DNA from: G963668435 sp963668435
GTDB taxonomy: Bacteria > Latescibacterota > Latescibacteria > Latescibacterales > Latescibacteraceae
Direction: 5' to 3'
DNA: 64,000 bases
Assembly: GCA_963668435.2 (NCBI GenBank)
Contig: CAXXSC010000001.1
Span: 62,001 to 126,000 of the forward strand
Below the pieces are notes generated by a model, which had not been told where the DNA came from, made no database searches, and saw only the letters and a list, made by a program, of their open reading frames with translations. Below are positions 9,254 to 17,911 of this stretch, in pieces (position 1 is the stretch's first letter; each line of letters begins with the position of its first letter). The position numbers and the translations under genes are program-made.

Positions 9254-11923
9254 TTAAAATGTCTGGCGAAGGCCCACAGTATAGGTTCTTCCGAAATCGG
9301 GGAATCCGACAACAGTCGAAAACTCTTCGTCAGTCAGGTTCTTGATTTCCAGATATATACGTGTGGCGGGACGGCCGTAGAGTCTGACACCGGCGGTCAT
9401 GTTCACGGTTGTGTAATCGCCAAGGTCGACCGGAACGGAGCTGTCCGCTGCAAAACGGGTGCTCTCGTATTCCGATACATGTTTCAGGTAAATACTCAGG
9501 TCATAACGCTGATAATCGGCATTCACACCGGCGCTTCCGATGAATCCTGGCATTTCCTTGTTTTCTTTCCAGCCGTCGTCCGTTTTCATTTCGGGATTCA
9601 TGACGGTGGCATTCAGGAAGAATCTCGCGACATTGAAAAGCCGGGTGCTTTTCGTGTCGAGCTCGATGCCGTTTGTGTACTGGTCGCGGTTGAGATAAAG
9701 CTCCATTATCTGACCGTTGTAGGTTTCCGTTTTTCCGCTCAGCACGATAGCGTCATCCTGCCGTGAAAGGAACGCCGCGATAGATGCCTCTCCGAAACGG
9801 CTGTTGAATGTGCGGACACCGAGATCGAGCTTGATGCGCCGTTCGTTGGAGGGGGTGTCGCCATTGATGTCACGACTGCCGTCACGTGCCTTGATCTCGC
9901 CGACAACGGCATTTGCGAAGAGGGACAGCGCCGGTGACATGTGCCATGCCGCACCCATGCTCGCGTTCAGCATGATAGGCTCCCACTCGTCCGTGATCGG
10001 TGTGACTTTTCCGAATCCTTTTGCGCTGCCGTTGATGCCAAATGCGCCGTAGTCCTCGATATAGGTTCTTTCGAGCCGGATCGCGCCGTCGAGCGTGAGC
10101 CTGCCGATCCGGTGTTCGTCGGCGACTGTGGCGGAGTAGCGGTGAAGGTCGCATTTCTTTCCGGCGAAGAAACGTTTGCCGTTGGGCGCCATCCAGTGGT
10201 TGTAATAGATCGAGCCTCTGAGCGTGTTGTTCTCAGTCAGCGCATAGGACTGGATCAGGTTGAGCCCCCATTCGAAATCATGCTCGGAGTTCGCTGTGTG
10301 ACCGTCGGATGTGTCGTTCTGGAAGACATGGTTACGGTCGGCATAGAACAGCTGAAGTTCCGTCGACTTTTTGTCGTCGGGATGATAGAGGGTCTTGAGA
10401 TTTGCGAATGTTGTTCTGAACGGATCGAAACGTTCGACTGTTTGCTGAAACTTGGATGCTGCTGGATCCTCGGCCCTGCGCAGTTCGCGACGACCGTTAA
10501 TATGGAAAATGTTCGCGCTGATATCGAGATCGTTACGCGGTTTGAATGACAGCGATGCCTTGAAATTTGACATGTTCTCGGCGGCATTCTTGCCATCGGG
10601 ACCGTTCGTATGCGGAGTGTCGACCGACAGGGAATATGTCGCCTTGCCTACTGTTGCGCCGTGTGAGAGACGTCCCCGGTAGGTGTCAAAACTGCCGTAC
10701 TCGATATCCCATGAGGTCTCGGGTTTCGTGTATGTTTTTGGTACGATGTTCACGATGCCGGTCAGGCCGGAAACACCGGAAAGCATAGCAGCGCTGGAGC
10801 GAAGCACCTCGATACGATCGATGTCTGCGGTGGAGAAAAAATAGGGTACCTCGTGGAACTCGCGGAACAGTGCGCCGTCGATGGCATACTCAGGATAGGG
10901 GTATTTCTGGCCGCGAACCGAGAAGAACTGCTTGACCTTGCGGCCGCGTGTCTCAACCCATGCGCCGGGCACGTAATCGAGCGCCTCGACGATGTTTTTT
11001 GCGCCCTGCCTTTCGATATCCTCGCCAGTGACTACCGACTTGGTGATTTCGAGTGCGGCTGCCTCGGTCGAGGGCTCGGCGATTACATCGCGGGGTGCGG
11101 TGCCCCTGATCTCCATCGGTTCGATCACATAGAGCGGTGTCTTTTTATTGCCGCTGGAGACGGCAACTGCGGCGGGAGATTTTTTCGGCACTGTCCTCGG
11201 GCCCTCTTTGAAGAATTCGATCCAGACACCGTAATTGACACCGTCCGAGCCGGCGGGTGACGGCATGATAATCCTGAAATCCTTGAATCCGCGGGATTTT
11301 GCTGCTGCCGCGAGCATGACAGCTGTTTTTTCCTTGTCATATTTCGGGCCACCGCCTTGATTTTTCCTGACATCGCGGGCGACATTGACAGGAAGGTTTT
11401 CCGAGAATCCCCTGCCGATATAGGCCGGGCAGCCGGGTTTCAGGACACGGTAAATCTCTGAAAACGCCTTGTCGATATCCTTCCAGAACTGGAAAGAGCC
11501 GCGGGAGACAATGATGTCTGCGTAGTTGTCACGGAACGGCAGTTTTGTCGCGTCTGCGACAGTGAAACTGACCCGTCCATCTACACCGGCGGCTTTCGCC
11601 TTGTCCGCGCTGTGGGTGAAGAGTGCGGGATTGATGTCGGAATTTATCCAACGCATACCGGTTGTGCGGCGTGCGAGTTCAACTGAAAGATCGCCAGGGC
11701 CGCCGCCGATATCGATACCGACGCCGATCCTTGAGGAAAGCGCGTATTCATTGACAAGATGTTCGGCAAGCGGGCCGTAGACAGGCGCGAGTGCGCTTGA
11801 GCCCTTTTTTACGTAATTTTCTGCCCTGTTACGGTTGTTCGTTGCGTTTTGTGCTGAAAGCGGTGTGATAAACGTTGTGACACTCAGCAAGAAAAGTAGC
11901 ACTGCTGACCCGATCCTCTGCAT
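9254..11923 (-). CDS. Exported methyltransferase-fold domain fused to TonB-dependent receptor
   Basis: The 889-residue protein has a signal peptide (MQRIGSAVLLFLLSVTTF, cleavage near LSAQ). Residues about 30-245 form a class I SAM-methyltransferase-like domain with an intact motif I (GVGIDIGGGPGDLSVELA), an acidic end of beta-2 (WINSDINP), a motif II/III-like VADATKLPFRDNYADIIVS and RVLKPG. A linker (about 245-300) leads to a TonB-receptor plug (VTGEDIERQGAKNIVEALDY; FFSVRGQ; IDRIEVLRSS; GIVNIVPK). The 22-strand-type barrel follows and ends in the expected terminal phenylalanine (GRTYTVGLRQTF). The signal peptide places the methyltransferase fold in the periplasm, where SAM is not known to be available, so it may be a ligand-binding domain instead. 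It is the last gene of the operon and is followed by a terminator. The start has AGGAGG. Confidence 0.88.
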   Translation of the reverse strand: MQRIGSAVLLFLLSVTTFITPLSAQNATNNRNRAENYVKKGSSALAPVYGPLAEHLVNEYALSSRIGVGIDIGGGPGDLSVELARRTTGMRWINSDINPALFTHSADKAKAAGVDGRVSFTVADATKLPFRDNYADIIVSRGSFQFWKDIDKAFSEIYRVLKPGCPAYIGRGFSENLPVNVARDVRKNQGGGPKYDKEKTAVMLAAAAKSRGFKDFRIIMPSPAGSDGVNYGVWIEFFKEGPRTVPKKSPAAVAVSSGNKKTPLYVIEPMEIRGTAPRDVIAEPSTEAAALEITKSVVTGEDIERQGAKNIVEALDYVPGAWVETRGRKVKQFFSVRGQKYPYPEYAIDGALFREFHEVPYFFSTADIDRIEVLRSSAAMLSGVSGLTGIVNIVPKTYTKPETSWDIEYGSFDTYRGRLSHGATVGKATYSLSVDTPHTNGPDGKNAAENMSNFKASLSFKPRNDLDISANIFHINGRRELRRAEDPAASKFQQTVERFDPFRTTFANLKTLYHPDDKKSTELQLFYADRNHVFQNDTSDGHTANSEHDFEWGLNLIQSYALTENNTLRGSIYYNHWMAPNGKRFFAGKKCDLHRYSATVADEHRIGRLTLDGAIRLERTYIEDYGAFGINGSAKGFGKVTPITDEWEPIMLNASMGAAWHMSPALSLFANAVVGEIKARDGSRDINGDTPSNERRIKLDLGVRTFNSRFGEASIAAFLSRQDDAIVLSGKTETYNGQIMELYLNRDQYTNGIELDTKSTRLFNVARFFLNATVMNPEMKTDDGWKENKEMPGFIGSAGVNADYQRYDLSIYLKHVSEYESTRFAADSSVPVDLGDYTTVNMTAGVRLYGRPATRIYLEIKNLTDEEFSTVVGFPDFGRTYTVGLRQTF

Positions 11924-11983
11924 GCATCCTCCTGTTTGTTGCTCATGTAACCTGTTGTGAATGAGTGTTATAAGCGTCGAAAA

Positions 11984-14476
11984 TTATTTCGCCGCGACTA
12001 TTTCGATACCCGAAATCAGCGGTTTTCTTTTAGAACCATTGGCGGGTGTCAGTTTGATGACGAGTTCGTTCCCGGCTTTGATGTTCTTGAATTGCTTGAC
12101 AATGGTCCGGTTGGCGCCTTTTGCTTCTCTTACAATGTCGAGCTTCTTCACTTTCCGGCTGCCTTGAAGGGCCACGTCGAACACGCGCTCACCAGCGGTG
12201 ATATCCTCCGGCTCAGCGAAAAGGAGGCTCACGTTATAGCGTTTTTCCCCTGCCGGTTCTTTTGCCAGTGTTACCGCGATGCGCTCGATGCCTTCGCCGC
12301 CCGAGGCGGTGACCCATTTATTGCCGCCGTCGGAAATCCGTGATGAATGTCCGCGGAACCATTCCGGCTGTTCAGGTGAGACCACGACCGGGATGTCCGG
12401 CGAGTCGCCGCCGACACTGGGGTAATCGAGCCAGAGTGTGCCGCTGTTGTCCATGTGGTCGCCGGGCGCACCGAAATTGATTCCAACACGCTCGATCCTG
12501 CTGCCGTTCCACTCGAAATCGTCGAATGTCCATGTCTCGATGTCAGCATCGGGCATGTAGACCATGGCGAGCGAGGTCTGGTTCTGGTAGGGACAGCTGC
12601 ATGTCCGTGTGTAGTCGGGAGCGTTCAGGACACCGTCCGCGGCAATGAGGCTGATGGTACAGCCGGACTTGAATCCGCCGAAATTACCTGTGCCGCCCAT
12701 ATTGTCGAAATCCATGAAGCCGGCCGCGCCTGAGCGGAATGTCAGGAGATGTTCGCTGGCGACAGGATAGTTACAGCCGTACATGCGTTTCCAGGTCCAG
12801 GGGATGATGTCGCCGGTGATCGGATCGGTGCGGGTTTCCGGTTCACCGTTCAAAAGGCTGAAAATAACACCCTCGGTAATGATTCGCGAGCCATGAAGGA
12901 CCGGGAATGTTTTGTAATCCACGTTCTTGTCCCAGATAACGGAGCCGTTCGCCGCACGGTAAGCGATCATCTGTTTGCCGTCTTCCCCTTTGACCGTATC
13001 GCGCGAGGGCCGGGTGGACTGGACCAGGATGTCGTTCTCTTTCGACCATGCGAGGTAGGAGCCGAATACGCTGTTACGGTCTTCCCAGAGCATTTTGCCG
13101 CTTTCGAGGTCGAAGGTGACAAGGCGGCTTGGCGCGGAGGCTGTTTTGCCGCGTCGGGAGAGCTGGTCCCTGATGAGCGGCGGGACTGTGTCGAGGCAGT
13201 GAATACGCGTGTCGCCAATAGCGATGCCGTTGTGGATAAATCCTGTTTCAGCGTCGGTTTTCCAGAGAACCTCACCTGTGTAGCGGTTCATGACAACGAG
13301 GCCGCGGCTTGCGCTTGTGTCAAAGTCCTCCCAGATCGAGTACTCCGCTTTTTTCTTCATGAGAAGGTCGGAATAGGGAACGAAACCATAACCGCCGATA
13401 AGCTTGTCGCCCGCCACGGAGATATAGGCCCATTTACGGTAGGTTTTGCTTTTTGCCTCGGGATCTTCCGGTGGCATGCGAAAGCGGGCCAGCTGTTTCC
13501 CGGTGACAGCGTCGAGAACTTCGCAGTTGGTGCCCTGAATAATGTAGACCCTGTCTTCCGTGGCGATGAAATTGGTGCCGCGGACATTGGCACCGGGAAG
13601 ATGTACCTGGTTGTAACGTGTGTTGGTCGGCGAGTCCTTGTATGTTTCGTTGAAATACATATCGTAACCGCCCAAGTCGAGCAGTTCCGCCTTCCAGAGC
13701 ACCCGGCCGGTGTAAACATCCCGGGCCGACAGCGAGGTCATGCCCTGAATGAACAGTCTGCCGCCGACTACCTGTTCCGAGGGGCCGTGCCCGTGGCGTG
13801 GGAGAACATCCAGATTCGAGTTCCCACCGAACCAGAGAATGCCGAGCGGCAGTTTTACCAGGTCGTCGTCCGATTTCGCGGTGTTGCCGGGATCGCCGTA
13901 GTTGTGGGTCCAGATGTCGGTGCCGGGCAGTGCGCCTTCACGGGTGAGGCTGAGCATTCCGGCTGTCCTGCCGATTTTCGCTTTCTGGAGTCCCGTTTCC
14001 CTGATTCCGTCGGAGAATGCAACGGCATCCTTGCCCTCGAGCGGGAAAAAGGCCGTTCCGCCGTATGGACGCATACTCTGGAAGAGTTTCGACATGAATC
14101 GTGCATCGGCTTTTTCAGGAAGGAGCGTGCGGTCCCCGATAATGGTCAGCGACGCGAAATATTGCGGCACCTGGAAATCCGCCGGCCGCCCTTCGTGGAC
14201 AGAGATGCGTTTTCCGTAAAGTCCTGCGCGGTCGAAACGCTCTTTCAGTTTCAGCACTGCCGAATGATCGGGCTCGACCAGAATGACATGGAGATCGCTG
14301 AGATTGATCAGCGCCTCGGCAAGGTCACCGTCATCGATGCAGTAAAGCAGGCAGTAGCCGTTGCTGATGCCGGTTTCGGCGAGGATGGTTTTTGCCCGCT
14401 CAGCGGCCTCGCGCGTGTGACCTGAGACTGCGGGCGTGGCCGGGTAGGCTTTCGGTGCCGTGTCGGTGTCGGCAAA
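11984..14476 (-). CDS. PQQ-propeller/methyltransferase-fold/malectin protein, C-terminal part (frameshifted)
   Basis: This is the downstream part of one gene split by a one-base frameshift at the four-base run 14474-14477. The 829 codons here begin inside the linker (ADTDTAPKAYPATP). Next come a degenerate methyltransferase fold (GYCLLYCIDDGDLAEAL, VILVEPDHSAVLKLKERFD, a GLYGKRISVHEG strand), a second PQQ-like propeller (NYGDPGNTAKSDDDL ... LPLGILWFGG ... DVYTGRVLWKAELLD), a conserved terminal block with PGC-like and Cys-x-Cys motifs (RTCSCPYQNQ), and a C-terminal malectin-like carbohydrate-binding domain (YNVSLLFAEPED ... ISGIEIVAAK). Spliced to the upstream frame it gives about 1269 residues. 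Its sister at 19178-22360 has the same order without the malectin domain. The open frame continues to 14674, but that N-terminal sequence is a shadow of the upstream frame. Confidence 0.82.
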   Translation of the reverse strand, partial: FADTDTAPKAYPATPAVSGHTREAAERAKTILAETGISNGYCLLYCIDDGDLAEALINLSDLHVILVEPDHSAVLKLKERFDRAGLYGKRISVHEGRPADFQVPQYFASLTIIGDRTLLPEKADARFMSKLFQSMRPYGGTAFFPLEGKDAVAFSDGIRETGLQKAKIGRTAGMLSLTREGALPGTDIWTHNYGDPGNTAKSDDDLVKLPLGILWFGGNSNLDVLPRHGHGPSEQVVGGRLFIQGMTSLSARDVYTGRVLWKAELLDLGGYDMYFNETYKDSPTNTRYNQVHLPGANVRGTNFIATEDRVYIIQGTNCEVLDAVTGKQLARFRMPPEDPEAKSKTYRKWAYISVAGDKLIGGYGFVPYSDLLMKKKAEYSIWEDFDTSASRGLVVMNRYTGEVLWKTDAETGFIHNGIAIGDTRIHCLDTVPPLIRDQLSRRGKTASAPSRLVTFDLESGKMLWEDRNSVFGSYLAWSKENDILVQSTRPSRDTVKGEDGKQMIAYRAANGSVIWDKNVDYKTFPVLHGSRIITEGVIFSLLNGEPETRTDPITGDIIPWTWKRMYGCNYPVASEHLLTFRSGAAGFMDFDNMGGTGNFGGFKSGCTISLIAADGVLNAPDYTRTCSCPYQNQTSLAMVYMPDADIETWTFDDFEWNGSRIERVGINFGAPGDHMDNSGTLWLDYPSVGGDSPDIPVVVSPEQPEWFRGHSSRISDGGNKWVTASGGEGIERIAVTLAKEPAGEKRYNVSLLFAEPEDITAGERVFDVALQGSRKVKKLDIVREAKGANRTIVKQFKNIKAGNELVIKLTPANGSKRKPLISGIEIVAAK

Positions 14477-15794
14477 AGCCAATGATCCTGCCGTCCAGCG
14501 TGACAGCGAACAGTTTGCCGTCGGCGGCGAGAAGGCGTTCGACAGGGCCCTCGACCGTTTTTTTCCAGATGAGTTCCGGCTGCTGTTTCCCCGCTGGGAT
14601 GGCAAGGCAGGTGATGACATCGTTGCCTGCCGCATAGAGCTTGCCGCCAGCCTTGATGAGATCGCCCGAGGCATCGACAGAGCTTTCCCAGAGACGGTTC
14701 TCTGTCATGGCCGTCGAGATTTTTCCCCTGAGTGTGCCAGTATCAATATCTTCATCGCCGACAAATTCTTTCAGGTCCTCCGATACCCAGCCGGAGCGGA
14801 CCGCGATGACACTGTCGCCGGAAAAATACCAGGCATTTTCCGCAAGGACCGGATATTTCCCCACCGGCGCGTGCAGTACGATGCCGCTCTTGAGGTGGTA
14901 CATGGTGGCGTCTTTTTCGCGGTGATGGTTGAAGAAGACATTGCCGCGTGCGCAGACAAATGAGCCGCCGGTCTTGCCGCTGTCGGCGAGACGGTAGTAG
15001 TCGAAAGCGCCGCTGTCCCGGTCGAAAACCGCCGGAACGGACCGTCCGCCGGGAATGAGCAGCCGGTCACCCGACACAACCATCGAGCCCTGGGGCGCGA
15101 CACCGGCGAATGAAGGCGCACGATGCGGCTGGCGCATGTACTCTGAGCCGTTGCCGTCGTTTTTCCAGATGATCTTACCGCTTTCAGCATCGAGGGCGTA
15201 GATGAAAGTGCCCATCATGGGCCAGATGCTAGCCGCGTAATATACTGTGCCGTCGTTGATTACCACGCCGCCGCGTGCGGGCCACATGGAGATGAGGCGC
15301 CTGTTGCCGAGGAGTTTTCGTTCGCTTGGGCCGCCCCGGTGTTTCCATATCAGGTCGCCGCTGTCGGCGGATAGGCAGTATAGGCAGCCGTCGTCGGAGG
15401 TGACATAAACCTTGCCGTTCCAGACCGCGGGAGCGAGGCGCAGGGGCCCCTCCATGCGGTATGTCCATATCTCGCGGCCGCTTTCAGTGTCGAGGGCGAC
15501 CAGTTTGTCGCTGTCGTTGAAACCGAGGAACATTCGTTTACCCGCAACAACAGGCTCGAACAGACGGTCGTACGCCATCAGGTCCTGGTTCAGGGGATCG
15601 TCCCAGACAGTCACTCGCTCCGAGTATTCCCGCGCCCAGAGAAGATTGAGGTTGTCGGGAAGCTGCTCCGGGGAATCGGCGGTCCTGCCGGCATCGTAGC
15701 GCCACATGGGCCAGTCGGCGGCAAATCCGGGAATGGCCTGAATGAGAGTGATGACAATGAGAACGAACAGTATTTTCCGTATAGGTGAGATCAT
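14400..15794 (-). CDS. PQQ-propeller/methyltransferase-fold protein, N-terminal part (frameshifted)
   Basis: This is the upstream part of the split gene. It starts at the ATG at 15794 (signal peptide MISPIRKILFVLIVITLIQ, cleavage near GFAA) and carries the first PQQ-like propeller: DWPMWRYDAGRTADSP, LVALDTESGREIWTYRM, DGCLYCLSADSGDLIWK, YALDAESGKIIWKNDG. Its homology to the sister protein at 19178-22360 stops at DGRIIGF (about 14475). After that point this frame reads unrelated residues to a stop at 14400, while the conserved sequence continues in the other frame. Removing one T from the minus-strand TTTT at 14477-14474 restores a single reading frame. A weak GGGGTG site precedes the start; the open extension to 15863 has no signal. 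Product location would be periplasm or outer surface. Confidence 0.82.
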   Translation of the reverse strand: MISPIRKILFVLIVITLIQAIPGFAADWPMWRYDAGRTADSPEQLPDNLNLLWAREYSERVTVWDDPLNQDLMAYDRLFEPVVAGKRMFLGFNDSDKLVALDTESGREIWTYRMEGPLRLAPAVWNGKVYVTSDDGCLYCLSADSGDLIWKHRGGPSERKLLGNRRLISMWPARGGVVINDGTVYYAASIWPMMGTFIYALDAESGKIIWKNDGNGSEYMRQPHRAPSFAGVAPQGSMVVSGDRLLIPGGRSVPAVFDRDSGAFDYYRLADSGKTGGSFVCARGNVFFNHHREKDATMYHLKSGIVLHAPVGKYPVLAENAWYFSGDSVIAVRSGWVSEDLKEFVGDEDIDTGTLRGKISTAMTENRLWESSVDASGDLIKAGGKLYAAGNDVITCLAIPAGKQQPELIWKKTVEGPVERLLAADGKLFAVTLDGRIIGFCRHRHGTESLPGHARSLRSHARGR

Positions 15795-15876
15795 ATCTGC
15801 ACCCCGTGTCTGATGTGCATTTTTTACGATACGGCCGGACAACGGAAATGCCGCCGGTCGCAAAACATTATTATGA

Positions 15877-16533
15877 TTATCCGGCGAGTGCGCCGTTTTC
15901 GAGATACACAGTTTTCGTGGCGAACGAGGCCGCCTGATCGCCGTGGGTGACCATGAGCACCGCGCCTCCCGACTCCGCGAAACCTCTGAGACATTCCAGG
16001 ACAGTCGCCGCGTTTTTCTCGTCTAGATTACCGGTAGGCTCGTCGGCGAGAAGCAGGCCCGGATCATTGAACAGCGACCGTGCGAGCGCGGTACGCTGAC
16101 GTTCCCCGGTACTGAGCTCGGCCGGGACATGCTCGGCACGGTTCCCGAGACCAAAACGCTCGAGCAGTTCCATTGCCTTATCCCTGCTCGATTTCATGGG
16201 CAGGGCGACTGACGGCGCCAGGATATTGTCGAGCACGCTTAGGTAGGGCACGAGATGGAACTGCTGAAACACGAACCCGATTGCCGAGGCCCTGAACCTC
16301 GCCCGGCTGTCGGGCGGCAGAAGGTAGGGATCGACATTGTCAACGACAACATGGCCGCTGTCCGGAGCGAGAAGGCCGCCCGCGGCGAGAAGCAGTGTCG
16401 ATTTTCCGCATCCGCTCGGGCCGCGAACCGCCGTGAAATCACCATCAGCGACAGTGAGAGAGACAGCGTCGAGCGCGGTAACCCGTCCGTCCGGACCATT
16501 ATAATATTTGCTTATCGAATCGATTGTCAGCAT
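15877..16533 (-). CDS. ABC transporter ATPase, LolD/MacB type
   Basis: The 218-residue ATPase has Walker A (GPSGCGKST), a Q-loop (GFVFQQFHLVPYLSVLDN), a signature LSTGERQRTALARSL, Walker B LLLADEPTGNLD and the H-loop (VTHGD). The signature reads LSTGE rather than LSGGQ. The FVFQQFHLVPYL and DEPTGNLD segments are typical of the LolD/MacB/FtsE-like group that drives lipoprotein release, mechanotransmission or export of substrates from the periplasm, rather than import. It is partner to the permease immediately upstream in the operon (100 bases away) and acts at the inner membrane. Confidence 0.9.
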   Translation of the reverse strand: MLTIDSISKYYNGPDGRVTALDAVSLTVADGDFTAVRGPSGCGKSTLLLAAGGLLAPDSGHVVVDNVDPYLLPPDSRARFRASAIGFVFQQFHLVPYLSVLDNILAPSVALPMKSSRDKAMELLERFGLGNRAEHVPAELSTGERQRTALARSLFNDPGLLLADEPTGNLDEKNAATVLECLRGFAESGGAVLMVTHGDQAASFATKTVYLENGALAG

Positions 16534-16633
16534 GGCTAAATCCGTTTATCGTTCATGGTTCAAATGTCAGTATCGTTTCACATTGCCTAAAAATTGAGTT
16601 GCCGATGCCGCGGGGCTGTATTTCCGGCGCGGC

Positions 16634-17911
16634 TCATTCCTCGCTCAGGATAGAAGCCGGATCCTGGCCCGCGGCCATAAGTGCGGGAGCCCAGCTCGCG
16701 ATGCAGGCGAGAAGCGGCGAGAGTACTATGACGCCGAGTATCAGTTTCGGCATGACAAGGTCGGCGATTGTCGCGGAGGCCGGAAGTTCGCTGGTCAACG
16801 CAGCAAAGGCGAATCCGACGACAAGGCCGATGACGGCTCCGGCAAGGCCGAGCAGTGCCGCTTTCGCAAGAAATACCGTGAGTATCTGAGTGGAACGGAA
16901 ACCGAGCGCCCGGAAAACACCTATCTCGACACGCCGCTCGCGGACATTGTTGAATGCGAGCACGGCGACGAGGGCCACACTGCCCAGAATGATAAGCGGA
17001 ATGATCCATGATGCAAGGGACTCGCGTTCCTTTCGGAGCCTGTCGCGATAGAGCTGTTCGGCGGCCAGTGTGGAATCGGCTGTGGCCTTGGCGCGCTCAC
17101 GGGCTTTTGCGCGGGTGAGCGACTTGTTTTCCATTTCGAGCACCAGCGTTTCCGGCAGGATATTGCCGACATCACGCCGGATTTCCTCGAGCGAGTTGCC
17201 GGGACAGAGGCATTTCAATGCGAGTATACCGTTGATCTGACCCTCTTTGCCGAGCATTTCCTGCGCGGTCGCGAGATCGATCCAGGCGGTGATATCGTCG
17301 CGGCTGCCGCGCTGCTCGTGGCACTTGTCGACAGTGAATTGGCGTTTCATGAGCTTGACCGAGTCTCCCGGTTTGACACCGAGGCTCTGCCAGAGTTCAT
17401 AGCCGAGAACAATTTTGTCCTGCGGGACCGCGACAAGGATCGGCTCTTTCGGCTTGCGGTGGACAAGAGGCACTTCGCCCCGTGTGCCGATGAGGATGAT
17501 CGAGCGGTTTGCCTGTTCCGGCCAGCGGATTTTCTGCTCGATGCTGGGCAGGAGGTGGCGGACTGTCACGATATTCGAGGCGGCCAGACGGTTGACATAA
17601 TCCTCCGGCATGAAACGTGACGCATAACCGTCATCATAGAAATTGCCGAGTTCCTGATCTTTCGGGAGAATGAGCAGGTTGAATCCCAGCTCTTTCATGA
17701 TCTTGCGGTAATCGTCCTCCATGACACGCATTTTTTCTTCTGTTTCGCGCTGTTTGGCCGCGATTATGTCGGCGGTCTGGATATCGTAGGCGGCGAACAC
17801 CGTGAGCTGTGCGGTAAGCACCGCCGCCGCGGCAATGAATGCGGCAAGGCCGACGAAAAATGTCAGCGGACGGTGGCTGATCTCACGTATGACAAGGCGC
17901 CAGAGGGTCAT
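16634..17911 (-). CDS. FtsX/MacB-type ABC transporter permease
   Basis: The 425-residue protein has an N-terminal membrane helix (about residues 15-42), a long periplasmic domain (about 45-310) with helical, coiled-coil-prone parts near both ends, and three C-terminal helices containing the FtsX pattern (LAFNNVRERRVEIGVFRALGF). This is the four-helix LolC/MacB topology. The periplasmic domain contains cysteines at KCHEQRGSRDD and KCLCPGN. The start codon overlaps the stop of the upstream gene (ATGA, 17908-17911), and GGAGG precedes it, so the two are translationally coupled. It probably forms the transporter with the ATPase at 15877-16533, possibly with the upstream anchored protein as a periplasmic subunit. 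Confidence 0.88.
   Translation of the reverse strand: MTLWRLVIREISHRPLTFFVGLAAFIAAAAVLTAQLTVFAAYDIQTADIIAAKQRETEEKMRVMEDDYRKIMKELGFNLLILPKDQELGNFYDDGYASRFMPEDYVNRLAASNIVTVRHLLPSIEQKIRWPEQANRSIILIGTRGEVPLVHRKPKEPILVAVPQDKIVLGYELWQSLGVKPGDSVKLMKRQFTVDKCHEQRGSRDDITAWIDLATAQEMLGKEGQINGILALKCLCPGNSLEEIRRDVGNILPETLVLEMENKSLTRAKARERAKATADSTLAAEQLYRDRLRKERESLASWIIPLIILGSVALVAVLAFNNVRERRVEIGVFRALGFRSTQILTVFLAKAALLGLAGAVIGLVVGFAFAALTSELPASATIADLVMPKLILGVIVLSPLLACIASWAPALMAAGQDPASILSEE

Noticed and set aside
12749..14425. 558-codon open frame on the plus strand
   Set aside because: It is antisense to the propeller gene and has no recognisable domain. Similar long antisense frames cover 1570-3093, 21389-22423, 32346-33818 and 35437-36381; they result from biased codon use in GC-rich genes.
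14470..14480. Programmed ribosomal frameshifting at the TTTT run
   Set aside because: There is no known slippery heptamer, upstream Shine-Dalgarno-like stimulator or clear downstream structure, and the sister gene is intact without it.
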